Source of the DNA: an uncultured Corynebacterium sp.
GTDB lineage: Bacteria > Actinomycetota > Actinomycetes > Mycobacteriales > Mycobacteriaceae
Direction of reading: 5' to 3'
Assembly: GCF_937999985.1 (NCBI RefSeq)
Contig: NZ_CALLDG010000185.1
Location: forward strand, 1 to 19,147
DNA length: 19,147 nucleotides
Below are positions 1 through 6,409 of the stretch, piece by piece (the first letter of the stretch is position 1; the number at the start of each line of letters is the position of its first letter). The translations under genes and the position numbers were made by a program. The notes beneath the pieces are model-generated. The model was not told the origin of the DNA. It did no database searches and saw only the letters and a program-made list of their open reading frames with translations.

Positions 1-24
1 TGACGTACGTATTCCCGTTCTAGC

Positions 25-57
25 GACATTTGGGTGACATTTGGACGACATCTGGAG
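25..57. repeat. Three 11-bp imperfect direct repeats
   Basis: Three adjacent 11-bp units, each starting GACATTTGG or GACATCTGG, lie at 25-35, 36-46 and 47-57. They sit beyond the metE terminator in non-coding DNA. No function can be assigned. Nothing else recognisable is present in positions 1-82. Confidence 0.6.
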
Positions 58-82
58 CCGGAGGGGGGGCTGAATTGGCTTG

Positions 83-132
83 GAAAAGCAAAAGCGCCGC
101 GCCGGGACTTCGAAAAGTCTCCGACGCGGCGC
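83..132 (-). terminator. Rho-independent terminator of metE
   Basis: Perfect 8-bp arms GCGCCGCG (94-101) and CGCGGCGC (125-132) enclose an inner GACTT/AAGTC stem. Read on the minus strand the hairpin is followed by CTTTTGCTTTTCC, a U-rich tail. This orientation and the position 115 bp beyond the metE stop codon make it the metE terminator. The repeat array at 134-225 would therefore be part of the metE 3' untranslated region. Confidence 0.85.
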
Positions 133-133
133 A

Positions 134-225
134 GCTAACCAGTGGCCAGGTAGCTGAAGCGGCCAGCTAACCAGCGGCCGGCTAACCAGCGGCCGGCTAA
201 CCAGCGGCCGGCTAACCAGTGGCCA
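134..225. repeat. 15-bp tandem repeat array downstream of metE
   Basis: The unit GCTAACCAGCGGCCG occurs three times exactly in tandem (166-180, 181-195, 196-210), followed by a copy with two changes (211-225, GCTAACCAGTGGCCA). A further copy identical to that last one lies at 134-148, and a degraded unit fills 149-165. The array lies between the metE stop and its terminator. It is too short-period and spacerless to be CRISPR. The unit length of 15 would keep a reading frame, but no gene is visible here. Confidence 0.85.
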
Positions 226-246
226 GCCTGCGGGCGCTAGATGAAA

Positions 247-2565
247 CTAGACGCGCTCGCGGGCCTTCTTAGCGGCAGACACCAGAACCTCCAGGGAGGC
301 AGTGGTCTCTTCCCAGCCGCGGGTCTTCAGACCACAGTCGGGGTTAACCCACAGCAGGGAGGGATCCACGGAATCCAAGGCGGCGGACAGTAGGTCATCG
401 ACCTCCTGCTGCTTCGGCACACGCGGGGAGTGGATGTCCCACACACCCGGGCCAACGCCCAGCTCGTAGCCCTCGTCCTTCAGCGCAGCTAGAACCTGCA
501 TGCCGTTGCGGGCGGCCTCGATGGAGGTCACGTCGGCGTCCAGGTTGGAGACCGTGTCGATCAGCTCGTTGAACTCGGAGTAGCACATGTGCGTGTGGAT
601 CTGCACCTTGTTCTCCGCGCCGGAGGTAGCCAGGCGGAAGGAACCAACAGCCCACTTCAGGTAGTCCGGCTGCTGCTCCTTGCGCAGCGGCAGCAGCTCG
701 CGGATGGCGGGCTCGTCCACCTGCACCACGCGGGCGCCAGCGGCGATCAGGTCGTCGATCTCGTCGCGCAGAGCCAGCGCAACCTGGTCGGCGGTCTCGC
801 CCAGCGGCTGATCGTCACGCACGAAGGACCAAGCCAGCATGGTCACCGGGCCGGTCAGCATGCCCTTGACCGGCTTGTCGGTCAGGTCGGCAGCAACCTT
901 GTACCAGTCGACGGTCATCGCGTGCGGGCGGGAAACGTCACCGAAGATGATCGGCGGGCGCACGCAGCGGGAGCCGTAGGACTGCACCCAAGCGTGCTCG
1001 GTGGACAGGTAGCCGTCCAGCTGCTCGGAGAAGTACTGCACCATGTCGTTACGCTCCGGCTCGCCATGCACCAGCACGTCCAAGCCCAGCTCTTCCTGGC
1101 GCTTGATAACGTCCGCGACCTCGTCCTTCATTGCCTGGGTGTAGGCTGCGTCGTCGATCTCGCCCTTGCGGTGCTTTGCACGCGCCTGGCGGATCTCTGT
1201 GGTCTGCGGGAAGGAGCCGATGGTGGTGGTCGGCAGTGGCGGCAGGTTCAGCTCTGCCTTCTGTGCCTCGCGGCGGGCCTCGATGGAGTCGCGGCGACGG
1301 TCGGCGTCGGTCACGGCATCCTGGCGCTCGCGCACAGCTGCGTTGTGAGTCAGGGTGGAGTTCTTGCGATCCTCGATGGCCTCGCGGGTCTCGGCGAACA
1401 GCTGCTCGTCGGCCTCGGTCTGCTCGCCGCGCAGGGTGCGGGACAGGGCAGCGACCTCGCGGATCTTCTCGGAGCCGAAGGCCAGCCACTTCTGCACCTC
1501 GGGGTTCAGGTTCTGCTCGCGCTGCAGAGAGTAAGGCACGTGCAGCAGGGAGCAGCTCGTGGAGACGGCAACCGGGCCGCGCTCCTTCAGACCCTGCAGG
1601 GTCTTCAGTGCTGCGTCCAGGTCGGTGCGCCAGACGTTGTGGCCATCCACAACACCAGCAGCCAGCAGCTCCTTGCCGTTCCAGGCGGGCAGCTCGGCAG
1701 CAGCGGCGCCACCGGTGACCAGGTCCACGCCGAAGGCAGCCACACCGGAGCCGCCCAGCAGCTCGATGGCTGCGTTGCCGTCGCCGAAGTAGGTCTGGAT
1801 GAGGAGGTTGACGCCCTCATCGCCAGCACTCGCAGCCTCAACCAGCTTCTCGTAGCCAGCGCGGGTGCGCTTCAACAGATCCTCGTTGGCGGCCGCATCA
1901 GCGTAAGCGAAGTCGGTGACCAGGATCGGCTCGTCGAACTGTACCCACTTCACGCCGCGGTCTGCGATGCGCTTCAGCAGGCGGGAGTAGGCGTCAAAAA
2001 TTTCCTCGAGGTGAGCGAAGGCATCAGAACCATCGACGGTACGAGACAGCGCCAGGTACGTCAGCGGGCCAACCAGCACGGGGCGAACGGCCTCGCCTGC
2101 GCGGGTGACCTGGTCGCGGATGTCCTCGAGGAACGCGGAATCGTCCAGCTCCACGCGAGAGTCCTTGGCCAGCTCCGGGACGATGTAGTGGTAGTTCGTG
2201 TCGAACCACTTCGTCATTGCGGAGGCCGGCAGCTCCTTGGTGCCGCGGGCGGCGGCGAAGTAGCGGTCGATGAAGCGCGGCAGGCCGTCGTTGTCGTGGT
2301 CCGCGATGTCGGCGACGCGCTCGGGCAGCAGTCCCAGCAGGGCGGTGGTGTCCAGCACTGCGTCGTAGAAGGAGCGGCCAGAGAAGGCTGCGGAATCCAG
2401 GCCAGCGGCCAGCAGCTCGTCGGTGTAGTCGTTGACCAGGCGAGTTGCGGTGGTAGCCAGGTTGCGGCCGGTGGAGTTATCGCGCCAGTAGCCCTCGAGA
2501 GCCTTCTTTAGCTCGCGGTCGGGTCCGATGCGCGGTACCCCGGCGACGGTTGCGTTGAAAGTCAT
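247..2565 (-). CDS. metE: Cobalamin-independent methionine synthase MetE
   Basis: MetE transfers the methyl group of 5-methyltetrahydropteroyltri-L-glutamate to homocysteine to make methionine in the cytoplasm. The 772-residue product has the usual family length. The N-terminal half carries the characteristic RELKKALEGYW segment, and the C-terminal barrel begins near LPTTTIGSFPQT. The zinc ligands expected for the family are present: His659 and Cys661 in HTHMC, Glu683 in SIEAAR and Cys744 in NPDCGLKTRGW. The ATG at 2563-2565 is chosen because MTFNATVAGVPRIG matches the family N-terminus and because a purine-rich AAGGAAG lies about 12 nt upstream. An in-frame extension to 2727 has no conserved character. 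A sigma-A promoter overlapping an McbR-like operator lies about 190 bp upstream, so methionine-responsive repression is likely. The gene is divergent from an ECF transporter operon. Confidence 0.97.
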   Translation of the reverse strand: MTFNATVAGVPRIGPDRELKKALEGYWRDNSTGRNLATTATRLVNDYTDELLAAGLDSAAFSGRSFYDAVLDTTALLGLLPERVADIADHDNDGLPRFIDRYFAAARGTKELPASAMTKWFDTNYHYIVPELAKDSRVELDDSAFLEDIRDQVTRAGEAVRPVLVGPLTYLALSRTVDGSDAFAHLEEIFDAYSRLLKRIADRGVKWVQFDEPILVTDFAYADAAANEDLLKRTRAGYEKLVEAASAGDEGVNLLIQTYFGDGNAAIELLGGSGVAAFGVDLVTGGAAAAELPAWNGKELLAAGVVDGHNVWRTDLDAALKTLQGLKERGPVAVSTSCSLLHVPYSLQREQNLNPEVQKWLAFGSEKIREVAALSRTLRGEQTEADEQLFAETREAIEDRKNSTLTHNAAVRERQDAVTDADRRRDSIEARREAQKAELNLPPLPTTTIGSFPQTTEIRQARAKHRKGEIDDAAYTQAMKDEVADVIKRQEELGLDVLVHGEPERNDMVQYFSEQLDGYLSTEHAWVQSYGSRCVRPPIIFGDVSRPHAMTVDWYKVAADLTDKPVKGMLTGPVTMLAWSFVRDDQPLGETADQVALALRDEIDDLIAAGARVVQVDEPAIRELLPLRKEQQPDYLKWAVGSFRLATSGAENKVQIHTHMCYSEFNELIDTVSNLDADVTSIEAARNGMQVLAALKDEGYELGVGPGVWDIHSPRVPKQQEVDDLLSAALDSVDPSLLWVNPDCGLKTRGWEETTASLEVLVSAAKKARERV

Positions 2566-2593
2566 AGTCTTTCTTGTCTTCCTTTTCCTAGTG

Positions 2594-2610
2594 GCCCCGC
2601 CGGGCGGGGC
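2594..2610 (-). other. GC hairpin just upstream of the metE ribosome-binding site
   Basis: GCCCCGCC (2594-2601) and GGCGGGGC (2603-2610) are perfectly complementary. In the minus-strand transcript this hairpin ends only a few nucleotides before the AGGAAAAGGAAG ribosome-binding region (about 2577-2588). It could influence translation initiation of metE. No U-tract follows, so it is not an obvious terminator. Confidence 0.5.
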
Positions 2611-2617
2611 TGTGTCT

Positions 2618-2649
2618 AGCTGTAAAGCTGTAGAGCTGTTTAGCTGTAT
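2618..2649. repeat. Four 8-bp repeats in the metE leader
   Basis: AGCTGT recurs with exact 8-bp periodicity at 2618, 2626, 2634 and 2642, with two variable bases between copies. On the metE transcript this reads ACAGCTNN four times. AGCT is self-complementary, so copies could pair with one another. Function is unknown. Confidence 0.75.
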
Positions 2650-2761
2650 GGAATTCTTGCCAATGCGGTTCCCGCGCAGGTGCGCCTTTCCCGGGGCTCC
2701 AGAAGGCGCACACAAGTGGCGAGGCATTGCCTTCGCCGGTGCGTGGGTCGCTTGCTCAACT

Positions 2762-2790
2762 ATTTAAGAATAGACAGCTTAGTCTGTCAA
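2762..2790 (-). promoter_or_regulatory. metE promoter (sigma-A type)
   Basis: On the minus strand a perfect TTGACA -35 (plus-strand 2785-2790) is separated by exactly 17 bp from TTAAAT (2762-2767). This predicts a start near 2755 and a leader of about 190 nt for metE. The McbR-like operator at 2771-2786 lies inside the spacer and overlaps the end of the -35, so a bound repressor would exclude RNA polymerase. Confidence 0.75.
2771..2786. promoter_or_regulatory. McbR-like operator in the metE promoter
   Basis: TAGAC-AGCTTA-GTCTG fits the TAGAC-N6-GTCTA motif described for McbR of C. glutamicum, with one mismatch in the last base. McbR is a TetR-family repressor that releases DNA on binding S-adenosylhomocysteine. 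The placement between -35 and -10 supports a true repressor site. The same site might also affect the divergent ECF operon. Confidence 0.75.
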
Positions 2791-2806
2791 CTAGGTCACT
2801 TAATTC

Positions 2807-2843
2807 GGGGTTCCGCGTGCCCTGCCTCCGCGCCCGAAACCCC
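2807..2843. other. Inverted repeat in the metE/ECF intergenic region
   Basis: GGGGTT (2807-2812) pairs with AACCCC (2838-2843). The region lies upstream of the metE promoter on one strand and in the possible leader of the ECF operon on the other. It is one of several inverted repeats between 2800 and 3000. Its role is unknown. Confidence 0.35.
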
Positions 2844-2929
2844 ACCGAGCCGCCCCACCGAAAGCCCTGCGATTTGTGCATCGGGTCCGCAGGCTGTAAG
2901 CATTTAACCAACATCAAAACCACTGGCCA

Positions 2930-2993
2930 GGCCGGGTGATGCGCGGGCGGAACGTCGAGGTGACATAGACGTTGCGCCCAGCCCGCGCCGGCC
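2930..2993 (+). other. Nested stem-loop in the putative leader of the ECF operon
   Basis: Three nested arm pairs can be read: GGCCGG (2930-2935) with CCGGCC (2988-2993), GCGCGGGC (2941-2948) with GCCCGCGC (2981-2988), and AACGTC (2951-2956) with GACGTT (2968-2973); the first two pairs share base 2988. The structure ends about 22 nt before the GAGG ribosome-binding site of the first ECF gene. It lacks the conserved cores of TPP, cobalamin or SAM-I/IV riboswitches as far as can be judged by eye. It may be an attenuator, an uncharacterised leader RNA or simply a GC-rich palindrome. Confidence 0.45.
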
Positions 2994-3028
2994 GGTACGA
3001 AAGCTAGCGAAAATTGAGGTTTCACCCC

Positions 3029-3835
3029 ATGCGCCCCCTGTCACAAAAAGCCACTTATGGACTGCTCGGTCTAGCCGCGATCATCATCGTCGCCACCTGG
3101 CTGACCCTCGTCATCTGGCAGCCCAGCGACTCCAACTACGAGTCCCTCGCAGACTCCAAGAGCTCCACCATCGCCCTGGTCGGCTTCGTCGTCCCCGCCA
3201 TCCTCGCGCTAGTCGCCGTGATCCCGCGCCTGCCCGTGCGCACCCTTGCGCTCCTGCCGGTCGCCCTGGCCATCAACGTGATCCTCGGCCACATCATCGG
3301 CAACATGGGTCTGCCGCTGCCGCTGTATCTGGATTCCATCGGCACCGTGCTGGTCGGCGCCCTGGCCGGCCCGTGGGCGGGCCTGGTCACCGGCGTGCTG
3401 TCCGCCCTGGTGTGGGGCACGTTCAACCCGACCGTTGTGGGCTTCGCTGCGGCGTATGCCTTCGTCGGCGTCTGCGCGGGCCTGCTGGGCAAGTGGTGGG
3501 GCGGTGCGTATTGGAAGATCGCCCTGTCCGCGCTGGTTATCGGTTTCCTGACGGCCCTGCTCTCCGCACCTATCGCCTCCTTCATCTTCGGCGGCACAGC
3601 GGGTACGGGCACGGGCCTGCTGGTCACGGCCTACCGCTCGCTGGGCTTCGAGCCGATGACGGCTGTCTTCCTGCAGTCCTGGACGTCCGACCCTATCGAT
3701 AAGCTGATCGTGTTCACCATCATCTACCTGGTCATCCGCGCCCTGCCGCAGCGCACGCGCCGCACCTTCGCGCCGGCGGGCAAGGATGGCAGCACTACTG
3801 CTGACAACACCGCTGCAGCAGACAAGGCCGCATGA
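3029..3835 (+). CDS. ECF transporter substrate-binding membrane (S) component
   Basis: The 268-residue product is strongly hydrophobic, with about six predicted membrane segments and a basic, then hydrophilic, C-terminal tail. The stretch around MGLPLPLYLDSIGTVLVGAL is typical of S components of energy-coupling-factor uptake systems. These proteins bind the substrate in the membrane and are energised by a T protein and ATPases. The ATG at 3029 is preceded by GAGG with a 9-nt gap; a TTG at 3014 in the same frame is less likely. The stop overlaps the start of the next gene (ATGA), so the two are translationally coupled. Position next to metE fits the group annotated as methionine-regulated ECF transporters (MtsA-like), whose ligand is thought to be a methionine-related compound. 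The substrate cannot be read from this sequence. Confidence 0.8.
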   Translation: MRPLSQKATYGLLGLAAIIIVATWLTLVIWQPSDSNYESLADSKSSTIALVGFVVPAILALVAVIPRLPVRTLALLPVALAINVILGHIIGNMGLPLPLYLDSIGTVLVGALAGPWAGLVTGVLSALVWGTFNPTVVGFAAAYAFVGVCAGLLGKWWGGAYWKIALSALVIGFLTALLSAPIASFIFGGTAGTGTGLLVTAYRSLGFEPMTAVFLQSWTSDPIDKLIVFTIIYLVIRALPQRTRRTFAPAGKDGSTTADNTAAADKAA

Positions 3836-4512
3836 ACCCACTGACCTACCTCACCCTCGCCGCCAGCGGGGTGATCTTCGTCCTCGTCGCCGATAGTCTC
3901 GCCGTGAGCGCTATCGCGTGGGGTCTGTGCGCCCTTGTGGCTCTTTTCTTCTCGACGCCCCGTCGTCCCTTCCTGGCAGCCAACCTCTTAGGCCTACCGG
4001 CCTTTATCGGTTTTGGTCTGATGTATGCCCCCTTCGGCCAGGAGCCCGGCTGGTGGATCATCACCCGCGACGGCCTGCAGATCGCCCTGTCTCTGGGCAG
4101 CCGCTTCCTCGCCGCCACCACGATCGGCCTGACCATCGGCAGCTTCGTAAACCTCGACCAGCTGATGCGCACCGTACAGCCGCGCCTGCCCGCCAAGCTG
4201 GTGTACGTCATCGGCGCGACCGCCCGGCTGCTGCCACTGGCCCGCGCCCGCTGGCTGACAATCCAGCAGGTCCGCGCCTCCCGTGGCGTGGACGTCACTA
4301 CTCTGGGCGCGAAGTGCCGCATGATCCTGCCGCTGATCGTCGGCATGGTGGACGATGCAGCTACCCGTGCCCGCCCGCTGCAGCGCACCGGCATCGGCGA
4401 GCCTGGTCCGCGGACCGTTTTGCGCCCCGTCCCGGATACGGCTTTGGACTGGGCCGTGCGCCTGCTGGCCATCGCCGCCCTGGTGGTGGGATGCTGGTGG
4501 GCAGTGCACTAG
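3832..4512 (+). CDS. ECF transporter transmembrane coupling (T) component
   Basis: This 226-residue membrane protein resembles EcfT proteins, which link the S component to the ATPases. Hydrophobic segments occupy roughly residues 5-40, 48-66 and 84-104, with a last one at 205-225. The cytoplasmic coupling region carries the two Arg-containing motifs expected in EcfT: ASRG (149-152) and ARPLQRTGIG (180-189), the latter corresponding to the usual ARxLxxRG motif. The ATG overlaps the TGA of the S-component gene. An 80-bp gap separates it from the ATPase gene. In the methionine-regulated ECF naming scheme it would correspond to MtsC. Confidence 0.85.
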   Translation: MNPLTYLTLAASGVIFVLVADSLAVSAIAWGLCALVALFFSTPRRPFLAANLLGLPAFIGFGLMYAPFGQEPGWWIITRDGLQIALSLGSRFLAATTIGLTIGSFVNLDQLMRTVQPRLPAKLVYVIGATARLLPLARARWLTIQQVRASRGVDVTTLGAKCRMILPLIVGMVDDAATRARPLQRTGIGEPGPRTVLRPVPDTALDWAVRLLAIAALVVGCWWAVH

Positions 4513-4592
4513 CTGGGCTGAGGGACTCTAGCCAACACAAGCATTAGCGAGCACAAGCACGAGCAAACGACCGGAAAGATCCTGCGCGAACA

Positions 4593-5807
4593 ATGCCTTT
4601 GAGTACCTTCATCTGGGGAGATAGTGGCGTCGGACTATCCGAACATGCCTGGGCGCGCGCAGAAAAAACCGGCGCGGCATGGGTCGGCAACGAGGCCAGC
4701 GCGCATATTTCTCTGCTGCGCAACACCGTCGCCGAAGAGCTCGCGTTTCCCATGGAGCAGCGCGGGGTGCCGCGCGCCGAGATGCAGCAGCGCGTGGAGG
4801 CCGCCCTGCGACTGTGGGGGTTGGAGGGGCAGGCCGAGCAGAATCCCGCCACCCTGTCCACCGGCCAGACCCGCCGCGTGGCCATCGCCGCCGCACTGCT
4901 GGCCCGCCCCGAAGCGCTGGTGCTCGACTGCCCCCTCGACGGCCTGGACGCCGCCGCCGTCGACACCCTGCGCCGCACCATCGCGGACTTTCCGGGCCCC
5001 GTCACCGTTTACGACCGTGCGGGTTCGCCCTTAAGTGATGACGCCCCCACGCACCAGCGCCTACTAGCCGACGGCACCCTGACCGATTCCCCCGCGCCGA
5101 AACCTGCCGCGGATTCGGTGGCTCCGGAGATCACCGAGCAAGGGAGCGTGGGGACGGCCTTGCTGGCGCGGGATGTGGTTTTCCGCCGGGGTGGCGTCGG
5201 ACCCATAAACCTGGAGGTTCCCGCAGGTCGGGTGGTGCACCTGGCTGGGCCGAACGGGTGCGGCAAGACAACCCTATTCCTCGGCGCGCTAGGGTTGCTG
5301 AAGTATCGGGGGACGCTGCGCGCGGAGGGGCTGAAGGGCTGGGCGCCCACACAAATGGATCAGGCGGTGACCTGCCGGACCGTGGCCGAGGAACTGGCCG
5401 TGGGGGCGGACGAGGAGCTGGCCACAGCGGCTATTGACTTCGCCAGGCTGGGCAAGTGGGCGGGTACGCATCCGCTGGACGTCCCGGCGGCGAAGCGACG
5501 GATCGTGCTGGTCGCGGCGGCGATGGTACGCGGCGCGGACCTGGTGATGCTGGACGAGCCGACCGTGGGGCTAGACGTGCCGGGCTACCGCGAGTTGGCG
5601 GAGCTAATGCACCGCTACGCGGACGGCGAGTATGCGCGGATGATCGGGCGGGGTGGCTCCGGCGTGCAGGGCGAGCCTGGTGGCGCGGGCGCGCCGGGCA
5701 GGCAGGGCGCGCGGCCCACGCAGAGCGCGCCGACGGTGCTGTGGACCTGCCACGATGCGCACTTTGCAGCGCAGGTCAGCGACCTGCGGATTGATATGGC
5801 GGGCTAG
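4593..5807 (+). CDS. Fused, asymmetric double ATPase of the ECF transporter
   Basis: The 404-residue protein has two ABC ATPase halves in one chain and would power the upstream S and T components. The N-terminal half is shortened and degenerate: its Walker A reads GDSGVGLS (9-16, Lys replaced by Leu15), the Q-loop Gln is Asn33, the catalytic Glu after Walker B is Cys113 (LDCP), and the H-loop His is Tyr140. Its signature LSTGQ (88-92) is intact. The C-terminal half has a consensus Walker A GPNGCGKT (219-226), Gln254, Walker B LVMLDE with Glu322, and His387, but its signature is LDVPA (295-299). A Gly-rich insert lies at about 350-380. No in-frame start codon precedes 4593 before a stop, so the short N-terminus is real. 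GGAAAG upstream is the likely ribosome-binding site. Duplicated ATPases of this kind are known as MtsB. Confidence 0.85.
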   Translation: MPLSTFIWGDSGVGLSEHAWARAEKTGAAWVGNEASAHISLLRNTVAEELAFPMEQRGVPRAEMQQRVEAALRLWGLEGQAEQNPATLSTGQTRRVAIAAALLARPEALVLDCPLDGLDAAAVDTLRRTIADFPGPVTVYDRAGSPLSDDAPTHQRLLADGTLTDSPAPKPAADSVAPEITEQGSVGTALLARDVVFRRGGVGPINLEVPAGRVVHLAGPNGCGKTTLFLGALGLLKYRGTLRAEGLKGWAPTQMDQAVTCRTVAEELAVGADEELATAAIDFARLGKWAGTHPLDVPAAKRRIVLVAAAMVRGADLVMLDEPTVGLDVPGYRELAELMHRYADGEYARMIGRGGSGVQGEPGGAGAPGRQGARPTQSAPTVLWTCHDAHFAAQVSDLRIDMAG

Positions 5808-5826
5808 TCCCGCCGGGCGTGGCTAA

Positions 5827-6261
5827 CTAGTCCGTGATCTCAATCGAGTCGCCATTGCGCTCGACCTTCTTGGCCGGAACCATCGGATCGCGGGAGGGGC
5901 CTTCCAGCACATCGCCGGTGGCGACGTCGAACTTGGACATGTGCTTCGGGCAGACCGCCACCGTGGTGTCCCCGGACTTTTCAATGGAATCGATGGTGCC
6001 GCCGGCATGCGGGCAAGCGGTGGAAAACGCCTTGTACTCGTTCTCCCCGGGGCGGGAGAGCACCCAGCCGTCCAAAATCGTTGCGTCGCCGACCTCCAGA
6101 TCCGCGGCATCGGCCTTTGCCACAACTTCCTCGCTGGCACAGGCTGCCAGCAGGGCGCCGGAGGCGGTGGCTGCGGTGGCTACGGCCACGCCGCGCAGAA
6201 ACGAGCGGCGGGAACAGGGCAGGGAGCTGTGACGCTGGAGGTTCGGCTGCATTTCACTCAT
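5827..6261 (-). CDS. Tat-exported Rieske [2Fe-2S] lipoprotein
   Basis: The 144-residue product begins with a twin-arginine signal (SRRSFLRG, 17-24), a hydrophobic stretch and a lipobox LAAC with the acylated cysteine at 41. It is therefore expected to be exported folded and anchored on the outer face of the membrane. The C-terminal half is a Rieske domain: Cys83-Pro-His85 and Cys104-Pro-Lys-His107 supply the cluster ligands. It is a small stand-alone Rieske protein, not the QcrA subunit, which has extra membrane helices. A role in electron transfer is likely, but the partner is unknown. ATG at 6259-6261 was chosen; nearby in-frame ATGs at 6250-6252 and 6271-6273 cannot be excluded. The gene converges on the ECF ATPase with 19 bp between stops. 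Confidence 0.85.
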   Translation of the reverse strand: MSEMQPNLQRHSSLPCSRRSFLRGVAVATAATASGALLAACASEEVVAKADAADLEVGDATILDGWVLSRPGENEYKAFSTACPHAGGTIDSIEKSGDTTVAVCPKHMSKFDVATGDVLEGPSRDPMVPAKKVERNGDSIEITD

Positions 6262-6316
6262 AAAGCCGATCATTCCATCAGGCCGCACGGGCCACAAGCT
6301 CGCGCGCGGCGGGGCT

Positions 6317-6381
6317 GGGCGGGGCCGGCAGCCTAAGGCAGCAGGGCTGGCACGCGGGATGGGCGGGGCTGGCAGCGTAAG
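6317..6381. repeat. 21-bp imperfect direct repeat upstream of purT
   Basis: Two 21-bp segments at 6317-6337 and 6361-6381 differ at two positions; each begins GGGCGGGGC and ends TAAG. They lie 44 bp apart in the 148-bp gap between the divergent Rieske and purT genes. No clear promoter hexamers were recognised in this gap. Confidence 0.65.
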
Positions 6382-6409
6382 TATGTGGGCATAAGTAAGG
6401 TGAAAGACT

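Noticed and set aside
134..225. CRISPR array
   Set aside because: The 15-bp units are contiguous, with no unique spacers and no cas genes in the window.
589..2511. Long plus-strand open frame opposite metE
   Set aside because: It is antisense to a complete, motif-bearing metE, has a low-complexity composition typical of reading high-GC codons backwards, and has no ribosome-binding site or family motif.
2566..2727. N-terminally extended metE
   Set aside because: The 54 extra residues are encoded by the repeat- and hairpin-containing leader and do not match the MetE N-terminus, whereas ATG 2563-2565 has a ribosome-binding site.
2920..2996. SAM-I/SAM-IV, cobalamin or TPP riboswitch before the ECF operon
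   Set aside because: CCGGGTGATG resembles part of SAM-IV and CCACTGG resembles part of a cobalamin element, but the conserved cores (for example GGCAACC, the B12 box, CTGAGA) are absent.
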